From NCBI RefSeq assembly GCF_000687475.1, contig NC_057317.1, forward strand, positions 1,984,001 to 2,048,000: a stretch of 64,000 nucleotides of DNA, read 5' to 3'. The translations under genes were made by a program, and so were the position numbers. Positions 24,619 to 34,800 of the stretch are shown here, piece by piece. Each line of letters begins with the position of its first letter. Position 1 is the stretch's first letter. Under the pieces are notes generated by a model, which did not search any database, was not told the DNA's origin, and was given only the letters and a program-made list of their open reading frames with translations. The DNA comes from Ustilaginoidea virens. Lineage: Eukaryota; Ascomycota; Sordariomycetes; Hypocreales; Clavicipitaceae.

Positions 24619-24834
24619 CCCGGAAGTGGCAAGTTTGGACGCCAAAAAAGTCAAAGTGGGAAGTTTTTTAAAGTCAAAAAGTCCGCAAGTCCGCAAGTCC
24701 GGGGTTAAGGCTGTCGCTTACTAAGGCTGCCAAGGTATTATTGTATTGGGCCATTCGATGCCCCGGAAGTCGAATCCATCAAATGTTCGGAGTCCTCCGT
24801 TACATGCCATCCCATCGTCGACGGCAGGGCAGGG

Positions 24835-24874
24835 CTTGCCCCGTGGGAAAAGGCCTTGCCCCGTGGGAAAAGGC
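24835..24874 (+). repeat. Perfect 20-bp tandem duplication in the NMT upstream region
   Basis: CTTGCCCCGTGGGAAAAGGC occurs twice back to back with no mismatch, about 230-270 bp before the NMT ATG. It could be a recent duplication or a paired regulatory site; there is no direct evidence for binding. Confidence 0.75.
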
Positions 24875-25104
24875 CTTGAAGCCATCCCACGTGGCAGCCC
24901 CTGCTTGGCACCCCCGAGGATGCCAAGGCCCATGCCTGTGCTTCCTCGCTCGTCTTTTTCTTGCCCAAGCAGAACCAGCGTCGTAGAACCAGCCATCGTA
25001 GGTGCTCGCATCCTGTGGCCGATACGATACGGCTGTGCCCAACTAACCGTACGCTCTTGTTCTCCGCACAGCCTGTGTGCTACGTGTCGCCAACAACGAC
25101 GACC

Positions 25105-26825
25105 ATGTCCAGCACCCCCTTGCAGCACAAGCAAGCTGCGGCCGAGCCGGACCCTGACAGCCGTATAAGCCAAGTCGACCAAGGCACGACGGCCACGACC
25201 ACGGCCTTGAAGTCTGCCAAACACCAACCCGCCGCTACCCATGGCGCTGTGACGCGCCCCAACGTCGGCGAGTTTGTGACGCTCAGAGCTGACGCCGTGA
25301 ACGCGCCGACGCGTCCGCCGCTTGAGCAGGCTGTCGAGATGCTCCGAGGCGCCAGCGTCTCCGACGACCCTGGGAATGCCGCCGCCAACGGCAGAAGCGG
25401 CAAGGACAAGGCCCACAGGTTCTGGCAAACCCAGCCCGTGCCGGGCTTGGAGGAAACCGGACAAGCCGTTCAGGATGGTCCTCTCACCGTCGAAACGGTG
25501 GTGACCAAGGAACGACAACCGCTCATTCCGGGATTCGAGTGGGTAAACGTGGACGTCGCCGACGACGACGAGGCCAAGGACCTTTGCGCGCTGCTCGACG
25601 GCCACTACGTGGAGGACCACAAGGGCGTGTTCCGATTCAACTATAGCGTCGAGGTGCTTCGCTGGTAAGCCTTGCGCAGCTCTCGAATCCGGGCGTTTTC
25701 CGAGGCATGCGCTGTGCTAACCCGCAGGTGAGGTAACCAGGATCATGACGGCGCCCGGCTGGCAGCAGAAATACCACATTGGCGTGCGAGCCTCCCAGTC
25801 TCGCAAGCTAGTTGCCTTCATCTCCGCAACCCCTGCCAAGATCCGCGTCCGCAACGCATCCTTTGTGACGTCCCAGGTGAATCTCCTCTGCGTACACAAG
25901 AAGCTCCGGGGCAAGCGCCTGGCTCCCGTCCTCATCAAGGAAGTCAGCCGTATCAGCTTGCTGGCCAATATCTGGCAAGGCGTGTACACGGCTAGCATCT
26001 TGCTCCCTCGACCCGTGAGCACTTGCCGATACTACCATCGCGTCATCAACTGGCCCAAGATGCATGGCTGCGGCTTCGTGCCTCTCCCAACGGGTAGTAC
26101 GCCGCAATATGAGACTCGTAGATTTGCCCTGCCTAGTGCCACTGCTACTCCGGGCCTGAGGGAGATGCGGACCGAGGATGTCCACGCTGTCCTGGACTTG
26201 CTAGCTCGCTACCTTGCCCGTTTCCAAATAGCCCCCGAGTTTACCGCCGAGCAGGCCAAGCATTGGTTCACCCCTAGCAAGGCGTCCACACAAGCTGTTT
26301 GGTCATATGTCGTCGAGGTAAGCCTCATCTCAGCCTGCATTAGGTTTTTTTTTTTTTTTTTTGGTTTTTTTTTTCGTTTCCCCCCCCCCTTTCAGCACAA
26401 AGTTTCCCGCTAACATTGCTCTCGACGAATAGAACAGCAACAAGGAAATCACCGATTTCTTTTCCTTCTTCTGCATCGAAGTCGCCGTGACAGGAACCAA
26501 TAATGTTCTTCGAGTCGCCCACCTCTTCTACTACGCAACCGAGGCTGGCCTTTCCAAGCCGGTCGACGTATCTGCTCTCAAAGTGCGCACCAATGCCCTC
26601 ATCAACGACGCTCTTGTCCTCGCCCGGGATGCTAAAATGGACATGTTTAACGCCCTGTCTCTCATGGACAACGCGCTGTTTCTGGACGACCAGCTGTTCC
26701 AGCCGGGCGATGCCCAACTTCACTATTATCTTTTCAATTACCGCACGGGAGATATAGCCAGTGGCATGGCTGGGGATCGATTGGACAAGGAAAACTTGAG
26801 CGGTATTGGATTGATTTTGCCGTAG
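25105..26825 (+). CDS. Divergent glycylpeptide N-tetradecanoyltransferase (N-myristoyltransferase) paralogue
   Basis: Three exons: 25105-25664, 25741-26317 and 26433-26825, giving 509 residues. The joins restore VLRW-IMTAPGW and YVVE-NSNKEITDFF. Family landmarks: HRFWQTQPVP (about 104-113), GHYVEDHKGVFRFNYS (about 166-181), YHIGVRASQSRKLVAFIS, KKLRGKRLAPVLIKE, VYTASILLPRPVSTCRYYHR, YLARFQIAPEF, and a C-terminal LSGIGLILP. NMTs transfer myristate from its CoA ester to N-terminal Gly of cytosolic proteins, using the C-terminal carboxylate as base. The chain ends at the family's usual point, but with Pro instead of Leu. Both family signatures are altered: (E)INFLCxHK reads VNLLCVHK, and KFGxGDG reads LFQPGDA. 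Normally invariant stretches also differ, such as the one replaced by YYHRVINWPKM. I infer a diverged second NMT, not the essential housekeeping gene. Intron 2 holds a T/C tract. Confidence 0.88.
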
Positions 26826-28372
26826 ATGTGCGGCGACAACTGCCAGACGGAGTGGTTTTCTTTTTTTTTTTTCCTTTTTTTTTACCTGGTGCTTTTCTTA
26901 GTTTCCTGCTCCTCTTTGTTTTCCCTGACCATTTCCGTCGTCGATATGGTCAGGGGGCAGAGTTGATCCGAGAATCTGAGTCAAGAGTCGGTAGAACAGC
27001 TCATGTTTTTTCCCCGAGCAAGGTTCGTTCTTCAACCTGACAGCAGACTCTTTGTAGTTGGAACACATAAGAGCAGATTCTTTGGTTGTGAAAACAAAGC
27101 GCTGGAAAGTGCTGGCCCAATTTGAGTCTCGCCAAGTCCTTGCCTGCTGCACACGCAGTAGCAGCAATCGAACAAGGTCGTGCATGGCATGGCATGGCAT
27201 GGCACCCCAGAGGGCTGGAGCCAAGTATTGATTTTGCCCAAGGCGCGCTTGTTCTTGCCCATTCAAAGGCCTCAAGATGGCGGTGGCAGCGAAGAGCTAG
27301 TGCCGCTGCATCCTGTTGCCAGCCAGCTCACGAAACAGGCAGAATTCGCAGGGAGGCGGCGGCGCTGACCTGGTGAACTCGTCTCATGCCAGTGTAATTA
27401 CCAGGTTGGTTCGGTCGAGCCAAGCCGAGCAAAGAGCCACCAGCAAGAACCATGGTCTTGGGGAATACGGTGCGGAGACAAGAACAGCTTCACTTGAGCG
27501 TCCGACGACCGCGGGATGGGGGATCTGGCGCTCAGCCGGCTGGCTTCCTTTTGTCCAGGCGTAACACAGGGCTTGTCAGTGGAGGAAGATGGATTGGCGA
27601 CACCTTTTTGGTTTCAGAGCCAGGGGATCGATCAAGACCGCGAGCTTATGTAGTTGGCAGCAGCCCAGGCGAAGAGAGAGAGAGAGTCGGCTCCGGCTCC
27701 GTCATGTGCATACCACACCGTCTCCGGTGTTCCTGTAGATGGGTACATAGCAAGCAGTCCAGTCGGCCAAAAGTCAGTGCAAGCCACCCCCAGTTTACGT
27801 GTCCATTCGAAACAAGGGCTCTGTATCGATCCGTCCCAAGGGGGAATGCCTGTGAAACCAAACGGTCTGGAAAATGCAGAACAAAGCTGGTGGTGTGTCG
27901 GCGAAAGGGGGCAGCTTCCAGCGCCAGCCATCCGCTTCGACAAGCTGAGTGGTTTTGACGGCACAACGGCTGCCATCACGACCATGACTGACCGACGAGC
28001 CACATCTTGTCCCTGACGCCGTCGTACCGTCGTACACCAGCCATGGCAAAGTTGCTACCCGCAAGTCGTCCCTCTTCATGTTCTTCATCCGTCTTGCGAC
28101 GAAGCCGGGCCGCCGGGCTTGCAATTTGATCACGTGGATGCACCCCAAGCAAAACCGACGACCCACCTGCAACCAACCTGGCCAAGCCGTGGCGCCACGC
28201 TCGAACTGGCGCGCACGCAGCTGCGGGCCGGGCCAATCACGACAAGCCAGCCTGAAGCTTCCGTTCTTCGCCAACCTCTGAACCTCGTCCATGCCTGCCC
28301 TGCCCTGCCCTGCCCTGCCCCGGAAAACACGGGCTTCTTGTCAAAACGACGAGCAAGCAAGCGGTCCTGGCC
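26826..28372. other. Intergenic between NMT paralogue and SR protein gene
   Basis: This starts with a T-rich 3' UTR-like stretch. It then has GGCAT repeats near 27182-27202 and the TGCCC array at 28293-28321. Several open frames exist but none has recognisable similarity or start context. The final few hundred bases are probably the promoter of the SR protein gene. Confidence 0.5.
28293..28321. repeat. TGCCC microsatellite
   Basis: Tandem TGCCC units lie just upstream of the SR protein gene. They are the reverse complement of the GGGCA array at 24592-24618. Confidence 0.8.
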
Positions 28373-28667
28373 ATGGCTTCGCAACTCCGCTCCCCGCCAC
28401 GCGGACGACCTAGGTCGTTGACGCGCTCCGCGACTCCCCTCACAGGCGACTCGCGCTCTCCCGGCCGGCGGCGACGCTTCGATTCGCCCAGCCCGTCGAG
28501 ATCGATAACTCCGCCCCCTCGTCGCAATGGGCGACACCGAGCCGACAGCCGTAGCTGGAGCCGGGGTCGCGGCCGAGAGAGCAGAGAGCCCAGCGAGCAT
28601 CCATTGGCAAGAAGCACCAAGGTCAGTCAAAATCAGTCCCTGCTCTCTTCCGCCCCCCTTTGTGTGT

Positions 28668-28718
<51 letters not shown>

Positions 28719-29530
28719 CCCCGCGCGGAAGCAGGCCCAAGTTCTGACCAGTTGTCCGCGCCAGATCGTCGTTGAGCGATTGTCTAAAAACATCAACGAG
28801 GATCACCTCTACGAAATCTTTGGCCAGTTTGGATCTATCAAGGATCTTGACCTGCCCATCAACAGGACATGTACGTCGTCCTTTCTGGCCCCTCTTCCCT
28901 CAAACGACTGTCCCCAGGCTGCAGTTGTCCCCCAACCATGGCTAAACCACAACTACAGTTGGCACAAACAGAGGAACGGCGTATATCCTCTTCGACCACG
29001 AAGCCGACGCCGAAGCCGCCATCTCTCACATGCACGAAGCCCAAGTCGACGGCGCCGTCATCAACGTCTCGATTGTCTTGCCCCGACGAAAACTCTCCCC
29101 AGCTCCGCCCACCGCTCGTCGCGGCGCCAACATTGATCCTAGGGTTCCCATGTCGGGCGGTTCCCGTGGCGGCGGCGGCGGCTTCGGCTTCGGCTCTGGC
29201 GGCGGCGGTCGTCGCCGGCCTTCGCCGTCAAGCCGCTACGGTCCACGCTCGGACGTCTACCGGCCTCTGTCCAGGTCCCCCTCAAGGTCGCCGGTCGGGG
29301 TGCCTCCGTCCCGCGGTGGCGGAGGCAGCCGGTATCGCAGCCGATCGAATGGCTTCTACTCGTCGCGGTCCAGGTCCAGGTCACCGGCGCCGCGACGGAG
29401 AGGCGGGGGAGCTGGAGCTGGGAGCGGCTACGTTGACGACGCCGACGAACGACGACGCAGCCGCAGCCGCTCATACGGCGGCTACGGCGGCCGCAGCAGG
29501 TCCGGCAGCCCTGACCGTGGCCACCGCTAA
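28373..29530 (+). CDS. RNPS1-like SR protein (RRM flanked by RS-rich regions)
   Basis: Three exons: 28373-28621, 28765-28870 and 28959-29530, giving 308 residues. Residues 1-83 are Arg/Ser/Pro-rich. An RRM spans about 84-165, with RNP2-like IVVERLSKNI and RNP1-like RGTAYILF, plus EDHLYEIFGQFGSIKDLDLPI. The remainder is Gly-rich, then RS/RSRSRSP-rich. RRM placement between RS domains and its sequence resemble RNPS1, a splicing activator and exon-junction component; the fungal role is inferred. Intron 1 contains a 50-nt poly-T tract (28669-28718). Its acceptor is set at 28764 because a CTGAC branch-like site lies 17-21 nt upstream; an alternative in-frame acceptor at GCAG (28736) would add about ten residues. 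Intron 2 ends at CTACAG just before the RNP1 segment. Confidence 0.87.
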
Positions 29531-30428
29531 GCCTCGTGATATTGCCCGGGTTTCTCTCCAGGTGGACATGTACCCAAGTGGACAGATGATGCCGCTGCGG
29601 CGTCAGATGATGCTACGGCGTTTGTGCGTTTCCCCAAACGACTGGCCTGTCGTTTTGTACGAAGAATAAAAAAGAAAAAAAAAATCAAAATCGTTGCCAC
29701 CATTTTTTTTTTTTTTTTACTGCCTGCATGCCGGCTCCGATGTGAAGATTTCTACTGGGCTTTTTTTTCTTCCCCCCCGCCGTGGCAACAAGAGATGCTG
29801 TCAGGCCCCCGGGTGGCAGGCCACTACCAACGTGTGCATCAACCCGGCCAGCAACTGCTTTGCAGGTTATTGATCCCCGCGGTCGATTCTCGTCATTCGT
29901 GGGCGGGGGGGCTGGACGAGGCAGTCAAATCGTTGGGGAGGGGGGAGCGAAAAGTCCACGAGGGAAATGCGAGACGCTGTAGCGAGGAGCAGGTGGTCCA
30001 ACTGGACGGAGGCTCTGGGTTTGCTGCGGCTCGGCGGGGGAAGAAAGAAAATTGGGAAAGCACGCAAGGCATGGGGAGGCATGGGAAGCGTTTGGGGATT
30101 TCACATGGTCTCTCTATGACTGCGGCTTGTGGCTTGTATTGCTGACGAATTTCACTTGATAAGGCTCTGCTGTTTACTACGGGGGATCCTGCTCGCCCCT
30201 TGGTCGTCAGGTGCGCGGGAGAGTAATTCATTAGACGTTGCCCTCTATTTCTAATCATGCCAGTGGTGCCGATTGTTTCCAAAGTCATACGAGTGGTGGC
30301 TCTTCATTTCAGAGAAGCGAAAAAAAAAATTACATTCAAAATCGTACCTCCAGGCCTGCAAATGTTCAATGTACTTTTTATTCTTTTCCCAGTCGTTGAG
30401 AAACAACAACAACAAGTTCACGGTCCCG
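29531..30428. other. Convergent 3' flanks
   Basis: This lies between the stops of the SR protein gene (+) and the fasciclin gene (-). It has poly-T near 29704-29719 and no supported gene. Confidence 0.5.
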
Positions 30429-31864
30429 CTACATCCAGGCCGCCATGCCGGCTCCCAGGCCAATCGCTCCCAGGGCAGCAGCCCCTACTGCTTGGGCGGT
30501 ACACCTAGGCCCTGCGCCGTGAGAAGAGCTGGAGAATAAAAGGCTGGTGGTGGCTGTGGCGGTTGGCGTCGCCTCGTCGCTCGTCGTCACGGGACAGTTG
30601 GTGGTGCACGGCAGGGCCGAGGTGAAGACACCAGAGGCGGTCGACACGGGATACACGGGTGGCTGCGTGGCAATGTCCGGGTTGGGAACAATGTTTCCCA
30701 CGTCGGGGTTGAGCACGCTGCCAATGAGGTGCATGACGCCGTTGGCGAGCAGGATATCCGGCTGGATTATCTGGGCCGTGTTGGCGTACTTGTTGTTCCC
30801 GTCCTGTCGGATGGTGAGATGGGCCGGGTTCATGCCGGATGCGTCCATGGCCAGGGTGGTGTAGTTGGTTCCGTTGGTGAGCAGGTGCGAGTCGAGAACC
30901 TGGTTGGGGATGACGTGGTACTTGATGATGCGGGCCAGCTGGGTGGCGTTGAGGCCGGCCAGGCCGCCGCCGACGAGCTTGAAGGCGTCGTTGGAAGGAG
31001 CAAAGATGGTGACGTTTTGGCGGTAGGCGATGTCGGGCATCAGCTTGGCGGCGTAGAGGCTGCCCAGGAAGGACACTGCTCTGAAGGCCTGGGCCGTCTT
31101 GTCCAGCTGCGTGGGCGGGACGAGGAGGTTGTCGACGATCTGGACGAGGCCGCCGGCGAAGGGAATGTCCGACTTGGTCACCGAGCACCGCGTGCCTTGG
31201 CCGCTGATGAAGATGGCCGAGTCGCCTTGCTTGTTGATGAGGACTCCCTGCCCGGAGGTGACGTTGGTGTAGGCGGGATTGGTGAGGCTGGTGGTTTCAA
31301 AGTACGTCGGGCCCTCTGCGAGGCCGCCGATGCTCACGGTTCCTTTGAGGATGTGGTACTGGAGGAGGGGGATCGTCTTGTCCCTGTCTTCGGGGTCCCA
31401 GGCGCCGTTGAGGGCAGTGTACGGGATGTTGTCGATGGCCTCGTTGGAAGGCGCTGCGATCTGGGCAGGTGGGGGGCAAGGCTTGCATTAGCACCATGTG
31501 AACTGAGCCAGAAAGAGATGCCGACTGTTGATGCGAAGAAGCGAGCGGCATTCTTGGGGCGAATGCGCGGGCATCTCGTGCAATTGACGACGGGACGGGT
31601 TACCAGGGTTCTTCAGATTCATACCGTCACGCCGCTGTAGTTGGGGAGCTGTAGGAGAATATCGGGGAATTTCTACATGTCTAGCATCAGCAACGGCTCG
31701 CCCTTTTCCCAGTCAGGAGCCAGCATCGGACAGAGACATGCCTTGATCAATTCGTAGAATTTGCTCAGGTCCTGGTTTCCAGCCAGTACAGAACCCAAAT
31801 CCTTGCCTTGATCTGCAAACACGCCGGCCACCAGGGCCACCAGGCCCAGCGCGGCCTTGAGCAT
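30429..31864 (-). CDS. Secreted, GPI-anchored fasciclin (FAS1) domain protein
   Basis: Three exons: 31864-31742, 31672-31625 and 31460-30429, giving 400 residues. Exon 1 encodes a signal peptide (MLKAALGLVALVAGVFA) and LSKFYELIK. The 48-nt exon 2 encodes KFPDILLQLPNYSGVT. Exon 3 continues IAAPSNEAIDNI, so the joined sequence is a typical first FAS1 domain. A second FAS1 domain contains VTIFAPSNDAFKLV and YHVIPNQVL. The C-terminus is Ser/Thr-rich and then hydrophobic (AAALGAIGLGAGMAAWM), fitting a GPI signal. FAS1 proteins act in cell adhesion and surface interactions. Intron 1 appears to use a GC donor (AAG|GCATGT) with a CTGAT branch and TAG acceptor; no GT donor there keeps the conserved segment in frame. 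Confidence 0.87.
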
Positions 31865-34800
31865 CGTGACGAGCCCCGATTGTTCGCCGTGCTCAGTCTC
31901 GTCTTCTTGAGCGCGGCCGAGTTGTTTTTCTTCTTCTTGCCCTCACGCGCGGATAAAGGACGACGAAGATGGGGAGGTGGGAGCCAGGGAAGAGGGGGCC
32001 TGGCTACCGTGAAGCAAGCCTGGACGGAGCTGGAAATCCAGAACCCTTTTCAGTGGTCCAAGAGGAAGTCGGAAAAAGGAAGAAGAAAAAGAGAAAGAAA
32101 AGAAAAGGTGAAGCTGGGAAGGAAGACGAAAGAAAGATGCCAAGCGACACTGTCTCGGAAAGAATCAGGCCGGCCTGGGGCAAGGGAATAGCGGCACGGG
32201 CGACTGGGCCAGTACAGTAGTTTGGTCGAATCAATGTATCAGGCACGAGGCCGGCAATTTCCCCCAGCCATTTCGACCTGGCTCGGGCGTGCCAAAGCTC
32301 CCGAAAAAGGAGCCGGGACCAGACCTGAGCTGCACGTTGAACCAGCGTTGGCGGAGAGCCTGGGCTGTTGTCGTCTGCGGCGGCCAAGCAGACTGGGGGC
32401 GATGTCATCATCACTGATCAGGCTCCCAGCCGCGAAATGAAAATGCCGTCGTCAACCAGTTCTCGCAGGTGCAGGTGTCTACTAGTGGCAGCTGGCAGCG
32501 GACAGCTGGGGCAGCTGTCTGACGCCTCGATGCCAATTGGTTGGCGGCCCGCAACCTTGCGCTGCGCTGCCCGTCGCTGCCCTGCGCTGCCCACCAGTTA
32601 TGTAGCACTCGACTTTGCTATGTATGTTGGCTTGCGACTGAATAATGACTGCCGGGGATCCGGTCCAGCGGCCCTGGCCGAACACGAACAACGAACGACA
32701 TGGACGTTTCAGGCCACCCACCACAAGAGCCAGGAAGTGTGATGCAGTTTGGCTTTTCTTTGGCTTCCCACGCGCGCACCCCCCAACAAATCGAAGGCGA
32801 AACACGGTCCCGTATTCTAGAACGCACAACCTTCAACCATCAGACCCTCTGCATTATCCAGCACCAGTCAGTGACGCCACGACAGAGTGATGCCCATGCC
32901 CCATGCCCCATGCCCCATGCCCCATGCCCGTGCCTGTGCCGCCCGGGTGTACGAGGTCGCCAGGGTCTTTGTTTTTTTTGTTTTTTTTTTTTCCCTTCCC
33001 GCGGCCGTCCAGGTGCCCTGTCAGGATGGATCGTGCTAGACAAGGAAGCCGCTCTCGAGAACTCTTGTGCTGGGTGCGTAACGAGGCATCACTGGCTGCT
33101 ACATAGTACGGAGCATCGTATCGTAGTCGGCTGCTACTATCTACTCCGTACTAGTCCTCGCTCCAAGTACGGTTGACGAGAATCGCAACTGCGCCATGTA
33201 GCATGTACCCACGGCCTATAGCCCGCACCACGACGCCCCGTTTCTTTTTTTAGGTCTCCAGTCGTCACGGCGCCGTGCTAATCAATTGCTACTGGCTGGT
33301 ACGCTGGTACGCTGGTAAGCGCGCACGCTAGGCGCCAATTTCCCATTCCCCATATTCCACACCAGAACCCCCATTCGGCCTATCAACTTTCTCGTGAACC
33401 CACTGCCCAGCATTCAACATTGGAACCAACCCCAACCCGGCACCAAATGCACAAAACTTCTTTCGAATACGAGAGTCGTGGGCCGTGGGTGTGTTGGGTG
33501 TGTTGGGTGTGTGATGTGATGCAGCCACCAGCCCGGGCAACTGCAGGCTGCAATGCAACCACTCATGAGCATGGCCATCTGCTCGTTTCCGTCATGCATC
33601 AGCGTTCAGCTACGTACAGTAACGCAATGCATCTTGCCTGCTTTGCACACACCAAGGGCGGGTTCTGGCAGCTTTCCCCTCGTCTTCCTCGTCCGAAACC
33701 AGGAACCCAAGGCCTTGTCTTGGGGCGTGCACTGCACGTCATCTCCATTGTTGCCGAGGGGCCAGGCAAAGACCTGCTGCTGCTGCTGCTGCTGCTCCTC
33801 GCTCCGTTCGCATCTTGTCGGACGTCGCCTCAGCTCAGGAGTCGGTATCATTGCCCGTGACTGACTGGTGTCGGAAAACCTTTGCAACTCGGCATAGTTG
33901 ACGCTTCGGGGCCGAGGGCATGTTGCAAAGAAAGAGACACCGCTTAGGTCCACGACTCTGCCGTTGTGGTCAATCAGCTTTCCCAAATTCCCATATCCAA
34001 ATCCTACAATGGGACCCGGGCTGCAGGGCCTTGCTTTGCTGCTGACGCTTTCACATGTCCAGCGGGTGCGGTGCGTACGGCCAAGTATGTAGAATGGCGA
34101 GATCCCTGCGGTGGGTGCCGGTATAACTCACATCTGCCGACGCGCAACCCACATCCCGGGCTTACTAGTAGACGAGAGAGTCTTGCGTCGTTGCGCTGAT
34201 GAAAAGCCTGGATAGCAGATGCAAGCTCCAAAGAGCCATTGGCGAAAGCTCCGCTTCCCGTCGCCTCGTGTTCTGAACCAAGCTCGACTTGGCAAACCAA
34301 CAAGCAATACCATGCCCACGTAGCGATTGCTGACGGCTTGAGCAAGGTCAAGATGCATGCTTTGCAGCCAAATTTGATATCAATGCTTGTTTTGAAGAGG
34401 CGGGGTGCAACCATCATCCCCGGCGAGACCGATTTTCGGCAAATCGATCCCAGTGGTGGCACCCGAATCCGTCGAACATCGGAGAGGGCAGCGCAAAACC
34501 TCTTTGTTTCGAGGCTTTTCCCGACTTGTACCAAGCTCGGCATCGGGCTACAAGGTCATTACAACTGCGCCCGGGTGCGTTCTCAGTTGCCCACAGAGAA
34601 CCAGACGACGCCATGCTGCATCACAAGACTAAAGAAATGTCGGGCGTCTCCATCACGGGGAACAAGCCGGGGGGACGAAGAAAGAGAGAGGCTCTCAGAT
34701 AACCCTGATGCGCTTCCAAGAGTTAGCACATGGCACTCACTTGGAGGGTGGACACGGCAGCCAACGCTTTTCAAAAAGGAGCCGCTCCATCCCGCGTCGG

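Larger units (their letters stand above)
23238..25104. other. Divergent intergenic region between copy C and the NMT paralogue
   Basis: This contains the copy C promoter, the R3 pair, an R1 copy, a GGGCA microsatellite and a perfect 20-bp tandem repeat (separate entries). Minus-strand open frames across 23.4-23.9 kb and 24.7-25.6 kb lack homology or splice coherence and were not called. Confidence 0.5.

Noticed and set aside
24721..25620. 299-codon minus-strand open frame opposite the start of the NMT paralogue
   Set aside because: The sense strand encodes recognisable NMT blocks with correct splicing, so the antisense frame is a shadow.
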